From DATJLY01 sp963773665 (lineage in GTDB: Bacteria > Pseudomonadota > Alphaproteobacteria > ATCC43930 > CGMCC-115725): a DNA stretch of 64,000 nucleotides. The stretch covers positions 1 through 64,000 of the forward strand of contig CAVZBZ010000013.1 in the NCBI GenBank assembly GCA_963773665.1, written 5' to 3'. Below the pieces are notes generated by a model. That model searched no databases. It saw only the letters and a list, made by a program, of their open reading frames with translations, and was not told the DNA's origin. This document shows positions 28,846 through 38,371 of the stretch, one piece after another; within the stretch, counting starts at the first letter, position 1, and each line of letters begins with the position of its first letter. The position numbers and the translations under genes are program-made.

Positions 28846-29994
28846 TTAGCGCGCAAAGAACCGCTCGAGCGCGGCGTGGTAGATCGCGGCCAACTGCTCA
28901 ATCTCGGCTACCGCGACATGCTCGTCCACCTTGTGCGCGGTGCGGTTGAGGAGGCCGAACTCGGCGACCGGGCAGGCATGGTGGATGAAGCGCGCATCGG
29001 ACGTGCCGCCCGTCGTGCTGAGCGCGGGCTTTTGGCCCAGCACCTGCTCGATCGCAGCCTCTAATATCCCGCTCACCTCGCCGGGCGGCACGAGGAAGGA
29101 TTCGCCGCTCACCTTGATCCGAAGCTCGTAGCGCGCGCCCGCCGCATCGAGGATGTTTCTGAGCCACCGCTCGATCGCGGCGCTGGTCCAACGGTCGTTG
29201 AAGCGCACGTTGAAAACCGCGCGCGCCGTCGCCGGAATGACGTTGGTCACGCGGTTGCCGATGTCGATGGTCGAGACCTGGAGGTTCGACGGCGGAAAAT
29301 GCGCGCTGCCCGTATCGAGCGGCGTCGAAGTCAGCGCGCCCAGCATCGCGACAAGGCGATGCGCCGCGTTGTCGGCGATATCGGGATATGCGGTGTGGCC
29401 CTGCACGCCGTGGACGGTGAGGAAGCCGTTGAGGCTGCCGCGCCGTCCGATCTTCACCATGTCGCCGAACGCCTTGTCGCTGGTCGGCTCGCCGACGACG
29501 CAGGCATCGAGCCGCTCGCCCCGCTTGGCCAGCCAGTCGAGCAGCTTCCGCGTGCCGTTGATCGCGTCCGCCTCCTCGTCGCCCGTCACCAGAAAGCTGA
29601 TCGAGCCGCCGAATTTTTGGCCCCGCGCCTCGAGGAAGCGGGCGCACGCCGCCACCATCGCCGCAAGCGCGCTCTTCATGTCGGAGGCGCCCCGGCCATA
29701 GAGCATCCCGTCCTTCACCGCGGCGGCAAAGGGATCGACGCTCCACGCGGCCGGATCGCCCGGCGGCACGACATCGGTGTGGCCGGCGAAGCAGAAATTG
29801 CGCCCCTCGGTGCCGAGCCGCGCATAAAGATTTAGGATGGACGCCGTGCCCGGCTCGGAGAATTCGACCGTCTCGCACGAAAAACCGAGGCCCGCGAGTG
29901 CGCCGGCCAGAATCGCTATGGCGCCCTTGTCGTCGGGCGTGACGCTCGGCGCGCATATCAGGCGCCGGGCAAGAGCGACGGGATCGGCCGTCAT
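28846..29994 (-). CDS. dapE: Succinyl-diaminopimelate desuccinylase
   Basis: Dizinc M20-family hydrolase producing LL-diaminopimelate in lysine and peptidoglycan synthesis. 382 residues. Metal-site motifs: FAGHTDVVPPGD (about 67-78), GRGASDMKSALAAM (about 99-112), VTGDEEADAINGT (about 131-143, catalytic Glu pair), VVGEPTSDKAFGD and the C-terminal GGTSDARFIHH. Its ATG overlaps the dapD stop by one base (TGATG), so the two are translationally coupled. Confidence 0.97.
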   Translation of the reverse strand: MTADPVALARRLICAPSVTPDDKGAIAILAGALAGLGFSCETVEFSEPGTASILNLYARLGTEGRNFCFAGHTDVVPPGDPAAWSVDPFAAAVKDGMLYGRGASDMKSALAAMVAACARFLEARGQKFGGSISFLVTGDEEADAINGTRKLLDWLAKRGERLDACVVGEPTSDKAFGDMVKIGRRGSLNGFLTVHGVQGHTAYPDIADNAAHRLVAMLGALTSTPLDTGSAHFPPSNLQVSTIDIGNRVTNVIPATARAVFNVRFNDRWTSAAIERWLRNILDAAGARYELRIKVSGESFLVPPGEVSGILEAAIEQVLGQKPALSTTGGTSDARFIHHACPVAEFGLLNRTAHKVDEHVAVAEIEQLAAIYHAALERFFAR

Positions 29995-30833
29995 CAGGCG
30001 CGCAGCAGCTCGTTGATCGAGGTTTTTGCGCGCGTTCGTTCATCGACGCGCTTGACGATGACGGCGCAATAGAGGCTCGGGCCCGCGCTGCCGTCGGGCA
30101 AGGGCTTCCCCGGCAGGCTTCCCGGCACGACCACGGAATAGGCCGGCACGCGGCCCACATGCGTCTCGCCGGTCTGGCGGTCGACGATGCGGGTCGAGGC
30201 GCCCAGAAACACGCCCATCGCCAGCACCGAGCCGCGCTCGACTATGACGCCTTCCGCCACTTCGCTGCGCGCGCCGACAAAACAGTCGTCCTCGACGATC
30301 ACCGGCTCGGCCTGCACCGGCTCGAGCACGCCGCCGATCCCGGCGCCGCCCGAGATGTGGCAGTTCCTGCCGATCTGCGCGCACGAGCCCACGGTCGCCC
30401 AGGTGTCGATCATGGTGCCGCTATCGACATAGGCCCCGACATTGACGAAGGACGGCATCAGCACGACGCCCGGTGCGATGAAGGCGGAATGGCGCACCAC
30501 CGCGCCCGGCACCGCGCGAAATCCCGCCTCGCGAAACCGCGCCGCATCCCAGCCCGCGAATTTCGACGGAATCTTGTCCCACCACGACGCATCGCCCGGG
30601 CCGTTGCCGATGACGCTCATGTCGTTCAGCCGGAACGACAGCAGCACCGCCTTCTTGAGCCATTGATGGACGCGCCAGCGCGCGCCCTCTTTCTCGGCGA
30701 CGCGCAGCCTGCCGCGGTCGAGCGCGTCGAGCGCCGCCTCGACCGCGTCCCGCACCGCGCCCCTGGTCGCGGGCGTGACGCCGTCGCGCGTCTCCCACGC
30801 GGCGTCGATGGTGCGCTCGATCTCGGCACTCAT
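29994..30833 (-). CDS. dapD: 2,3,4,5-tetrahydropyridine-2,6-dicarboxylate N-succinyltransferase
   Basis: Trimeric left-handed beta-helix succinyltransferase one step earlier in the lysine pathway than dapE, its downstream neighbour. 279 residues. The hexapeptide repeats are visible from FIAPGVVLMPSFVNVGAYV through GTMIDTWATVGSCAQIGRNC to GVIVERGSVLAMGVFLGAST. Start at the ATG at 30833 (MSAEIERTIDAAWETRD); the open frame extends 93 bases further without conserved sequence. Confidence 0.97.
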   Translation of the reverse strand: MSAEIERTIDAAWETRDGVTPATRGAVRDAVEAALDALDRGRLRVAEKEGARWRVHQWLKKAVLLSFRLNDMSVIGNGPGDASWWDKIPSKFAGWDAARFREAGFRAVPGAVVRHSAFIAPGVVLMPSFVNVGAYVDSGTMIDTWATVGSCAQIGRNCHISGGAGIGGVLEPVQAEPVIVEDDCFVGARSEVAEGVIVERGSVLAMGVFLGASTRIVDRQTGETHVGRVPAYSVVVPGSLPGKPLPDGSAGPSLYCAVIVKRVDERTRAKTSINELLRA

Positions 30834-30867
30834 GGCGCCGCCAGATTGGGCGAGGGGACCAAGCCTG

Positions 30868-31539
30868 TCAACCGAACGGGGCCTTTTCAAGAAACGCCGC
30901 GAGGTCGTCGGCGACGTGGTGCACATGCTCGGCGTTGGCGTCGCCTTCGCCCATGTGCGGGCCGCCGCGCAGCCAGATCGTCGTCATGCCGAGCGCCGCC
31001 GCGGGCTTCAGGTTCTTCGCCATGTCGTCGATCATCGCGCTCTGCGGCGCGTCGATCCCGTGCCGCGCGAGCAGCGCCCGGTAGCCGCTCGGATCGGGCT
31101 TCGGCAGATATTCGCAGCTTTCGATGTCGTGGATGTCCGCGAAATGCCGGGCGAGGCCCAGGCGCGCCAGCACGCGCTCGGCATGGCGGCGCGTCGAGTT
31201 GGTGAAGATGAGCTTGCGCCCGGGCAGCGCGCCGATCGCCACGTGCAGCGCCTCGTTCGCGGCAAGCGCCGACAGGTCGAGCTCGTGCACATAGTCGAGG
31301 AACGGCGCCGGCGCCATGCCGTACTCGTTCATGAGGCCGCGCAGGGTCGTGCCGTGCGCCTCGAAGAAGCGTTTCCTGAGCGCGACGGCCTGCGCGAGGT
31401 CGAGCTTCAGCTCCGCCATGATGAAATCGTTCATGCGCGTCTCGACCTCGGCATAGACGGTCGAGGTCGCGGGATAGAGCGTGTTGTCGAGATCGAAGAT
31501 CCAACACGCGACGTCGTTAAGGGTTCGGGATTTCGTCAT
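30868..31539 (-). CDS. Pyrimidine 5'-nucleotidase (HAD superfamily)
   Basis: A 223-residue haloacid-dehalogenase phosphatase of the Sdt1/PynA branch. Motif I FDLDNTLYPATS (about 15-26) carries the nucleophile and general acid Asp; motif II is IFTNSTRRHAERVL; motif III/IV is SAMIDDMAKNLKPAAALGM. It probably dephosphorylates UMP or CMP, or more generally protects nucleotide pools. It lies 34 bp upstream of dapD on the same strand and may head a pynA-dapD-dapE unit. Confidence 0.9.
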   Translation of the reverse strand: MTKSRTLNDVACWIFDLDNTLYPATSTVYAEVETRMNDFIMAELKLDLAQAVALRKRFFEAHGTTLRGLMNEYGMAPAPFLDYVHELDLSALAANEALHVAIGALPGRKLIFTNSTRRHAERVLARLGLARHFADIHDIESCEYLPKPDPSGYRALLARHGIDAPQSAMIDDMAKNLKPAAALGMTTIWLRGGPHMGEGDANAEHVHHVADDLAAFLEKAPFG

Positions 31540-31591
31540 CTTGTGCCGAGTTGAGCCGGGTGTAGCGGGCGCCCTGGGTTAACACAACAGA

Positions 31592-31627
31592 ACCCTCGCC
31601 CCGCCGGGGAGAGGGAAGGGTGAGGGG
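31592..31627. repeat. Dispersed CTC-rich palindromic repeat
   Basis: ACCCTCGCCCCGCCGGGGAG followed by AGGGAAGGGTGAGG forms an inverted unit similar to the one at 61935-62005. The gap 31540-31935 contains this repeat and the hairpin listed next; I see no gene in it. Confidence 0.65.
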
Positions 31628-31891
31628 AATTTGCCCAAGAAATCGCCGCTTCCGCTTGAATTTCCAGCAGGCGACTGATCCCGCGGCCCCAATTCGCGCG
31701 TAAAAGCGCTGCGCAGGCGTTGGCATCGGCTTTGCTAGAGCAGCAGGGAGAACCTGGACCTCTTGAGCGGCGCCGTATCCTGCAGCGGTTCCGCTCCCGG
31801 GGCGGGCCCGCCGCAGCGCGCCAGCGGTGGGCCCGTTGCCCGCCACCCCCTCCGCCCGGCCGCGCGGTAACGCGCGCCAGGGCGTTGACAC

Positions 31892-31926
31892 GGCGCCCGC
31901 CGCTTCTCTCCCAGGCGGCGGGCGCC
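31892..31926 (-). terminator. GC-rich hairpin downstream of ubiD
   Basis: Twelve-base arms GGCGCCCGCCGC (31892-31903) and GCGGCGGGCGCC (31915-31926) flank an 11-nt loop, 10 bp after the ubiD stop on the minus strand. No clear U-tract follows, so efficiency is uncertain. Confidence 0.5.
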
Positions 31927-31935
31927 GCCAACGCC

Positions 31936-33568
31936 TCAGCGGTCCGGCTTCTTCTTGGGCGGATCGAGATCGCGAACCTCGGTATTGATGCGCACGTCGT
32001 TGCGCCGGCGCTGCGCCATGATGGCGCCGGTGACGAACGCCTCGCCCTTGACCGCGCGCGCGGCTGCGGCATCGAATTCCTCGGGCCACTCGCCGAGCGC
32101 ATAGCCGAACCACGGCGCCTCGGGCTTCAGCGGCGGCAGGCCCAGCTCCTCCCAGATCGCCCGCGCGCGCTCCATGAATTCGCGCTTCGGCAGCGAGATC
32201 GGCGGGAAATCCTCCTTCAAGGTCGCGTCGATCAGCACGGCGCCGTCCTCGCCGCCGTTGCGCTTGCTGCGCGGCCCGTGGCCCTGATCCTTGTGCCGCA
32301 GCAGCTGCAGGTCGAGCACCGGGTTGGCGCGGTACGACATCGCCCAGAGCAGCGCGTCGGCATTGTCGGGATCGATGTCGTCGTTGACGGCGATGACGTA
32401 TTTTCCGGCGGCGCGATGCAGCGAGGCCGCGCCATGGAGCGCGCGCCAGATTTCGGTGGCCGGCGTCGCGCGGTCCATCACCAGCACGATCACCTTGCGC
32501 AGGTTGGTCAGCGGCTCGTGCATCGAGACGCGAGTGACGCCCCTGATGCCGAGCGCGTCGCGCAGATGCGAGAGCATCATCGGCTCCAATGCCACGCGCT
32601 TCATCAGGCTCGATTCCGATGGCGTCACCTGCGAGATGATCGAGGTGAGGATCGCGTCGCGCCGCCTGGTGATGCACGTCACCTCCATGAAGGCGTTCAT
32701 TTCCTGGAGATTGACGTGGCCGTGCGATTCGCCGAACGGCGCCTCGGGCTCGAGCCATTCCGTGTCGATCAGACCCTCGATCACGATCTCGGCCTCGGCC
32801 GGCACCAGGAGATCGACGGTCTTGGCGCGCACCACATTGATGGGGCACCCCGCGAGCCCGCCGGCGACGGCCAGTTCCTCCATCGTCTCGGGCAGTTTCT
32901 GGGCTGCGGTGAAGCACACCGCGGGCGGCGCGCCCAGCACCACGGCGGCCGGCAGCTTTTGGCCCCTGGCGCGCGCCTTCTCCCAGTGGACATAAATGCC
33001 CGGGCGCAATTCGAGCGACGGGATTCATGCCGAGCCGGCGCGGCGCCTTCACCTGGCCGCGATATATGCCCATGTTCTGCACGCCCGTATCCGGGTCGCG
33101 CGTGATGTATTGCGACAGGGTCGTATAGGGCGCCACGTCCCAGCCCGGCGTCGAGACCGGAATCGGCAAGGCGCCGAGATCGGCCTCCTCGCCCATGAGG
33201 ACGATCTCGTGGCACGGCGCTTGCGTGACGACACGCGGCGCAATGGGGTGCGCCACCGCCCGCTGCCACGTCTCGTTGATCCGGTCGAGCGCGCAGCCCA
33301 TGCCGATGCGGTAGATCTCGCGGCTCGCCGCGATCGCGCCGACCGCCACCGGGATGTCGTAATGCCGGCCCTTGGCGTCGACCACGTTGCGGAACAGAAA
33401 TGCCTTCCGGTCGGCTTCCTTGATCCCGCCGCGGAACTGCCAGCGCACCAGCGGGTGCATCTCGCTGTCCTTGTCGATCGCGCGATCGACCGTCACCAGC
33501 AGCCCCGCCTTGTCGAGGGCCGCCAGATGGTCGTGCAGGTCGGGATAGCCGCGCGCCGGCTTGTCCAT
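31936..33568 (-). CDS. UbiD-family decarboxylase, one frameshift
   Basis: Prenylated-FMN-dependent (de)carboxylase of about 543 residues. The N-terminal part runs MDKPARGYPDLHDHLAALDK to IPVSTPGWDVAPYTTLSQYI; the prFMN/Mn2+ region DPDTGVQNMGIYRGQVKAPR precedes a frame break near 33005, where AATCCCGTCGCTCG has one extra base. Correcting it gives RLGMNPSLELRPGIYVHWEK. The second half (PFGESHGHVNLQEM, the E-x-x-x-H region) is intact. True UbiD acts on the ubiquinone precursor; other members act on aromatic or phenolic acids. No ubiX is in the window. It ends in a Lys/Asp-rich tail. Confidence 0.9.
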
Positions 33569-33576
33569 GCGCGGCC

Positions 33577-34477
33577 CTACTCCGCCGCGCGGCGGATGAG
33601 CGTGCCGGCGCCCTCGGCGAAGAGTTCCAAGAGGATCGCGTGCGCGGCGCGGCCGTCGATGATGACCGCCGCCTCGACCCCGCCGATCACCGCCTCGAGG
33701 CAGGTCGCGACCTTCGGGATCATGCCGCCGCTGATCGTGCCGTCGGAGATGAGGCCCTCGGCCTCTTCGATCGTAAGCTGATGGATAAGGCGCTGCTGGC
33801 GGTCGAGCACGCCCGGCACGTCGGTCAGAAGGAGAAAGCGCTTCGCCTTCATTGCCGCCGCGACCGCGCCCGCGACCGTGTCGGCATTGATGTTGTAGGT
33901 CTCGCCGGCCTCGCCGACGCCGATGGGTGCGATCACCGGGATGATGTTCGAGTTGCGGAACAGCTCCAGCACCTCGACATTGATCGCGGTTGGCTCGCCG
34001 ACGAAGCCCAGATCGAGCACCTTCTCGATGTTGCTGTCGGGATCGCGCCGCGTGCGCTCGAGCTTTTTCGCGCGGATGAGATTCGCCGTCCTTGCCCGAG
34101 AGGCCGACGGCGTACCCGCCGGCCTTGTTGATCGCCGTGACGATCTCCTTGTTGATCGAGCCCGACAGCACCATCTCGACGATCTCGACCGTGGCGCCGT
34201 CGGTGACGCGCAGGCCATCGACGAAATCGCTCTTGATCTTCAGGCGCTCGAGCATCTGGCCGATCTGCGGGCCGCCGCCATGGACGACGATCGGGTTCAT
34301 CCCGACCTGTTTCAGAAGCACGATGTCCTCGGCGAACATGGTGCCGACCGCGCTGTCGCCCATCGCGTGGCCGCCATATTTCACGACGATCGTGGCACCC
34401 GCGTAGCGCCGGAAATAGGGCAGCGCCGCGGCGAGCGTCGCGGCTTTCGCCACGGGATCGGCGATGGGATCGGCCAT
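33577..34477 (-). CDS. argB: Acetylglutamate kinase, one frameshift
   Basis: Second step of arginine synthesis. It starts MADPIADPVAKAATLAAALP; the phosphate-binding motifs IVVKYGGHAMGD and IVVHGGGPQIGQMLERL are clear, and RVTDGATVEIVEMVLSGSIN binds acetylglutamate. The frame breaks near 34093 (GGACGGCGAATC has one extra G); corrected, it reads GLSGKDANLIRAKKL and continues to LLTDVPGVLD and ATCLEAVIGGVEAAVIIDGR. Corrected length is 299 residues. The start is 8 bases inside the spacer after engB's repeat; ubiD follows 8 bp downstream. Confidence 0.95.
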
Positions 34478-34506
34478 GCGCGGACTGTAGAGCGGATTTC
34501 CTACGC

Positions 34507-34608
34507 TGTCATCGCGCGCTTGCCCCGGAAGATTGCTTCGTCGCTCCGCTCCTCGCAATGACAGGCCCTGTGCTGTCATTGCGAGCGCAGCGAAGCAATC
34601 CCCCCGGC
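34507..34608. repeat. Tandem inverted units of a dispersed repeat (ATTGCTTCG...CAATGACA type)
   Basis: AAGATTGCTTCG...CTCGCAATGACAG is followed by its inverse TGTCATTGCGAG...GAAGCAATCC. The same family appears at 57518-57589. It fills the argB-engB gap and could act as a transcription-termination hairpin. Confidence 0.75.
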
Positions 34609-34613
34609 AGTCG

Positions 34614-35303
34614 TCAGGGTGCCGCCAGCCGCGCGAGCGTGGCGCGCAGTTCGGCAATGCCGAACCCCTCGTGCGCGCTCGTCGCATGGATCTGCGGGTG
34701 CGCCGCCGGGTGCTTCGCCAGCTCGGCCGACATCGCCTCGAGCCGCGCCTCGAGTTCGGCTGGCGCGACCTTGTCGCATTTCGTCAGCACCACCTGGTAC
34801 GACACCGCCGCCTTGTCGAGCAGCTTCATGAAATCGCGGTCGGCCGCCATGAAGCCGTGCCGCGCGTCGATCAGCAGGAGCGCGCGCTTCAAGCCCGCGC
34901 GGCCCTTGGCGTAAAGCGGCACGAGCCGGCTCCAGCGCCCGATCTCCTTCTTCGACGCCGATGCGAAGCCATAGCCCGGCAGATCGACCAGCATCAGGTT
35001 CTTGAGCTCGAAGAACACGACGAGCCGCGTCCGCCCCGGCGTGTGCGACACGCGCGCCAATGCGTTGTGTCCCACGAGCGCGTTCAGAAGGCTCGACTTG
35101 CCGACATTCGAGCGGCCGAGGAACGCCACCTCGGGCAGACGGTCGGGCGGCAGTTGATGTTCCTCGGCGGACGCCGCGACGAAGCGGCATTCGTGCGCAA
35201 AAAGGCGCCGTCCCGCCTCGATCTCGGCGGGCTCGGGCGCGGGTTCGGGCGGGTACAGGGCGGCTACGATTTCTTCGCGCCGGTTCTGCGCATGATCACC
35301 CAT
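34614..35303 (-). CDS. engB: Ribosome biogenesis GTP-binding protein EngB/YsxC
   Basis: GTPase of 229 residues needed for large-subunit assembly. G1 is LGRSNVGKSSLLNAL, G2 TPGRTR, G3 LVDLPGYGFA, G4 VLTKCDK and G5 TSAHEG. The start is taken at the ATG at 35303, inside the 3' end of yidC (40-bp overlap); the frame remains open upstream only as a yidC shadow. An N-terminal extension of about 50 residues before the G domain is usual in Alphaproteobacteria. Confidence 0.95.
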   Translation of the reverse strand: MGDHAQNRREEIVAALYPPEPAPEPAEIEAGRRLFAHECRFVAASAEEHQLPPDRLPEVAFLGRSNVGKSSLLNALVGHNALARVSHTPGRTRLVVFFELKNLMLVDLPGYGFASASKKEIGRWSRLVPLYAKGRAGLKRALLLIDARHGFMAADRDFMKLLDKAAVSYQVVLTKCDKVAPAELEARLEAMSAELAKHPAAHPQIHATSAHEGFGIAELRATLARLAAP

Positions 35304-37024
35304 TGCTGCGCGATCGACAGGAGATTGTTCCAGCTCCAATAGATGACGAGCCCGGCCGCGAACGGCGCCAGCATGACCGTGAACACCACGGGCAGGATCA
35401 TGAACATCTTCGCCTGCATCGGATCGGGCGGCTGCGGGTTCAGTTTCTGCTGCAGGAACATGGTGCAGCCCATGATGAGCGGCCACGCGCCGATATGCAG
35501 GAACGAGATGTCGGGCGGCGTGTAGGGCAGCAGCCCGAACAAATTGACGAAGGTCGTGGGATCGGGCGCCGAGAGATCGTGGATCCAGCCGTAGAACGGC
35601 GCATGCCGCATCTCGATCGTGACGTAGAGCGTCTTGTAGAGCGAGAAGAACACCGGGATCTGGATGATGATCGGCAGGCACCCGGCCATCGGATTGGCGC
35701 CGACGCGCTTGTACAGCGCCATCATCTCCTGGTTCAAACGCTGCTTGTCGTCGCCGAACCGCTCGCGCAGCTTCGCCATCTCGGGCTGGAGCAGCTTCAT
35801 CTTGCTCATCGCGCGGTAGGATTTGTTGGCGAGCGGGAAGAACAGCGCCTTGATGAGCACCGTCAGCAGCATGATGGCGAGGCCGAAATTGCCGATGAGG
35901 TGATAGAAGAAGTCGAGCGTCAGGAAGATCGGCTTGGTCAGGAAATAGAACCAGCCGAAATCGATGGCGCGGTCGAAGCGCGGCACGCCGGCGTTGGCTT
36001 CATAGCTGTCGAGGAGCGCCACTTCCTTGGCGCCGGCAAAAACGCGGCTCGTGTCGGTGGCGCTGGCGCCGGGCGCCACGACATGCTCGGCGCCGGTATA
36101 GTCGATCTGGTAGGCGTCGGTCTTGTCGCGCTCGAAATGGCGCATCTTCGCCTCGACCGACTCCTTCTGGTCCGGGATGAGCGCCACGAGCCAGTATTTG
36201 TCGGTGAAGCCCATCCAGCCGCCGGCCGTCGTAAAATCCTTCTCGCCGGATTTGAGCGTGTCGTACTTGATGCCGTCCTGGAGCGTGCCGTTGAACACGC
36301 CGATCGGCCCTTCGTGCAGGAGATATGTCGAGGACACCTCGACCTCGCCGACGCGCTGCACGAGCCCGTAAGGGTGGAGCGTCACCGGCGCTGCGCCGTG
36401 GTTCTCGACCGTCTCGGTCACGCTGAACATGTATTCGGGATCGACCGCAATGCGGTTGACGAAGGTCAAGCCTTCGCCGTTGTCCCAGCGCAGCTCGACC
36501 GGGTGGTCGGGCGTCAGCTCGCCGCCGCCGCTCGTCCATTTCGTGCCGGGCCCCGGCACCTTGACCTTGGGATCGGATGCGACCCAGCCGAGCTCGACGA
36601 AATAGGGATGCTCGCTGCCGTCGGGCGCCAGCAGCACGATCTCGGGGCTGTTGGGATCGACCGTCTCGCGATAGTTGACGAGCGTCAGATCATCGAGCCG
36701 CGCGCCCGCCAGATCGACCGAGCCATGCAAGCGCGGCGTCGCCACTTTGACGCGCGCCGCTTCGGCCAGCACTTCCGTGCGGGGCGCTGCATTGGCAGGC
36801 GGCGTTCCGGTCATGCCGGGCGCAGCCCGCGAGGGCGCAGGCGCAGCGGGCGCCTGCTCGGGCGCCGCCTGCCCTGAGGGCGCGGGCGCGCTCGGCGCGG
36901 GCTGCTGCTGTTGCGCCTGCTGCTGCGGCTGCTGCGGGTGCGGCGCCAGGAAGAACTGGAAGACGAACAGGATCACGAGCGACAGCGCGATCGCGATGAA
37001 GAGATTGCGTTGCTGCTGGTCCAT
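35264..37024 (-). CDS. yidC: Membrane protein insertase YidC
   Basis: Inserts and folds inner-membrane proteins alone or with SecYEG. 586 residues. An N-terminal signal-anchor helix (FIAIALSLVILFVFQFFL) is followed by a Gln/Pro/Ala-rich linker and a large periplasmic beta-sandwich domain (about 90-340). The conserved five-helix C-terminal core then runs from YFLTKPIFLTLDFFYHLIGN through VGANPMAGCLPIIIQIPVFF to VIYWSWNNLLSIAQQWVIMR. ATG at 37024. It sits in the conserved rpmH-rnpA-yidD-yidC-engB order. Confidence 0.98.
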   Translation of the reverse strand: MDQQQRNLFIAIALSLVILFVFQFFLAPHPQQPQQQAQQQQPAPSAPAPSGQAAPEQAPAAPAPSRAAPGMTGTPPANAAPRTEVLAEAARVKVATPRLHGSVDLAGARLDDLTLVNYRETVDPNSPEIVLLAPDGSEHPYFVELGWVASDPKVKVPGPGTKWTSGGGELTPDHPVELRWDNGEGLTFVNRIAVDPEYMFSVTETVENHGAAPVTLHPYGLVQRVGEVEVSSTYLLHEGPIGVFNGTLQDGIKYDTLKSGEKDFTTAGGWMGFTDKYWLVALIPDQKESVEAKMRHFERDKTDAYQIDYTGAEHVVAPGASATDTSRVFAGAKEVALLDSYEANAGVPRFDRAIDFGWFYFLTKPIFLTLDFFYHLIGNFGLAIMLLTVLIKALFFPLANKSYRAMSKMKLLQPEMAKLRERFGDDKQRLNQEMMALYKRVGANPMAGCLPIIIQIPVFFSLYKTLYVTIEMRHAPFYGWIHDLSAPDPTTFVNLFGLLPYTPPDISFLHIGAWPLIMGCTMFLQQKLNPQPPDPMQAKMFMILPVVFTVMLAPFAAGLVIYWSWNNLLSIAQQWVIMRRTGAKKS

Positions 37025-37032
37025 CGTCGTCC

Positions 37033-37254
37033 TTAGCGGCGCGCCGGCGGCACCGGATCGAGGCCGCTGCCGCCCAAAGGATGGCAGCTCAAGACGCGCC
37101 GCGCCGCAAGCGCCACGCCCCGCGCCGCGCCATGCGTTTCTATGGCCTCCATCGCGTAGTCCGAACAGGTCGGCAGATAGCGGCAGGTCGGCCCGATGAG
37201 CGGCGACAGCACAAGCTGATAAAGCCGGATGAGGCCGCGCAGGACGAAGCTCAT
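37033..37254 (-). CDS. yidD: Membrane protein insertion efficiency factor YidD
   Basis: A 73-residue amphipathic protein with the family motif LSPLIGPTCRYLPTCSDYAM and the closing CHPLGGSGLDPVP. It assists YidC-dependent insertion. The ATG overlaps the rnpA stop by 4 bp, and yidC follows 8 bp later. Confidence 0.97.
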   Translation of the reverse strand: MSFVLRGLIRLYQLVLSPLIGPTCRYLPTCSDYAMEAIETHGAARGVALAARRVLSCHPLGGSGLDPVPPARR

Positions 37255-37601
37255 TCAGAGGCCCCCTCGCGCCACGCGCCCAAGCGCCGGAGCGCCGTCT
37301 CGAGATCGGCGACGAGCGCGCCGAAATCGCGCGTCAGCGTGCCCTGGCGCGCGATCACGACATAATCTCCCGGGAGCGCGTGGGGAACGGTGCGCCGCGC
37401 CGCCTCGCGCAAGCGCCGCCGCGCGCGGTTGCGCAGGACCGAGATGCCGACCCGGCGGCTTGCGGTGAAGCCGACGCGCGGCCCCGCGGCCGCGTCCTGC
37501 GGCAAGGCCTGGAGGATGAGACCGGGCGTCGTCCATTTGCGCCCCTTGGCGGCGACATGAAGGAATTCGGCCCGCTTCTTGAGGCGCGCGAGCGGCGCCA
37601 T
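37251..37601 (-). CDS. rnpA: Ribonuclease P protein component
   Basis: A 116-residue basic protein subunit of RNase P for tRNA 5' maturation. It contains LKKRAEFLHVAAKGRKW at the start, the RNR-type motif VGISVLRNRARRRLREAAR and the C-terminal DYVVIARQGTLTRDFGAL. The ATG at 37601 follows rpmH by 24 bp. Confidence 0.96.
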   Translation of the reverse strand: MAPLARLKKRAEFLHVAAKGRKWTTPGLILQALPQDAAAGPRVGFTASRRVGISVLRNRARRRLREAARRTVPHALPGDYVVIARQGTLTRDFGALVADLETALRRLGAWREGASE

Positions 37602-37625
37602 CAGCGCCTCCGCCCCAAGCGAGCG

Positions 37626-37760
37626 TCAGGCCGAAAGGCGCTTCCGGCCCTTGGCGCGGCGGTTCGCGATGACGCGCCGCCCGCCCACCGTCGCCATCCG
37701 CGTGCGGAAGCCATGGCGGCGCTTGCGTATGAGCTTGCTCGGCTGATAGGTGCGCTTCAC
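37626..37760 (-). CDS. rpmH: 50S ribosomal protein L34
   Basis: A 44-residue very basic ribosomal protein: KRTYQPSKLIRKRRHGFRTR at the start, then VIANRRAKGRKRLSA at the end. GTG start at 37760, common for rpmH in Alphaproteobacteria. The gene is too short for many ORF finders. It is transcribed from the promoter at 37799-37827 together with rnpA-yidD-yidC-engB. Confidence 0.97.
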   Translation of the reverse strand: MKRTYQPSKLIRKRRHGFRTRMATVGGRRVIANRRAKGRKRLSA

Positions 37761-37798
37761 GGCGAGAACTCCGGCGGCCCCATGGCTTTGGCGCGCGC

Positions 37799-37827
37799 TC
37801 TATAGGCGAGCCGCCGCCCCAAGTCAA
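37799..37827 (-). promoter_or_regulatory. Sigma-70-type promoter of the rpmH operon
   Basis: On the minus strand TTGACT (37827-37822) and TATAGA (37804-37799) are separated by exactly 17 bp, upstream of the rpmH GTG. It is the best-matching housekeeping promoter I found in the window. Confidence 0.8.
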
Positions 37828-37843
37828 TTCGGGCTCGCGCGGT

Positions 37844-38371
37844 TCAGGCGGCTCTGCGGGCGGTCTTGCGTCCCGGCATGTAATGCGCGGCCACCAGGTT
37901 CCGGTCGCGGGCGAGCGCGCGGCAGGCGATGGCGACGACCGCCGGAACGCGCTCCATCTTGAGGTAGCCCATCACCGTCCTGCGCGACAGGCCGAGCAGC
38001 TTCGCGGTCTCGGTCAGCGACAGTCCGAGCGTTGCGCGCCACGCCGCGAAATCGGCGCCGGTCATGGGCTGCTGCTCGTCGGCGATGCGGTGAAGAGTGG
38101 CGGCGGAGAGATCGAGCCTGCCCCATTTCGTCTGGACCGGCCAGGCGACGCCGAGCCCGCGCTCGACGATCGCGAGCTTGGCGAAGGCGTCGTCGCTCGC
38201 CCGCAGGCTCGCGAAATGCTCGCTGCGGGCGAGAAGCCCCGAAAGGTCGATTTCGCGGTCGCGCTTCTCGCCCTTGAAGCGGACGCGCAGCCGGCCCGCC
38301 CCGAGCGGCCGGACCTTCGTCAGCCGGACGATGCCGTCATCGACGTCGATCACTTTTGAAACTCCTGCCAT
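37844..38371 (-). CDS. DUF2442 domain protein with C-terminal HTH
   Basis: A 175-residue protein. The N-terminal about 80 residues (VRLTKVRPLGAGRLRVRFKG...SGLLARSEHFASLR) look like DUF2442, often encoded beside DUF4160 proteins. The C-terminal part (MTGADFAAWRATLGLSLTET, then AKLLGLSRRTVMGYLK) is a Cro/XRE-type helix-turn-helix. Such pairs have been proposed as toxin-antitoxin-like modules; that is inference here. Its ATG lies 22 bp inside the end of the upstream DUF4160 remnant, so the two were one operon. Confidence 0.8.
   Translation of the reverse strand: MAGVSKVIDVDDGIVRLTKVRPLGAGRLRVRFKGEKRDREIDLSGLLARSEHFASLRASDDAFAKLAIVERGLGVAWPVQTKWGRLDLSAATLHRIADEQQPMTGADFAAWRATLGLSLTETAKLLGLSRRTVMGYLKMERVPAVVAIACRALARDRNLVAAHYMPGRKTARRAA

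Noticed and set aside
31517..34687. 1,056-residue open frame joining argB and ubiD N-termini
   Set aside because: It is an accident of the +1 shift in argB and high GC; the two proteins have separate starts (34477 and 33568) and separate normal-length products.
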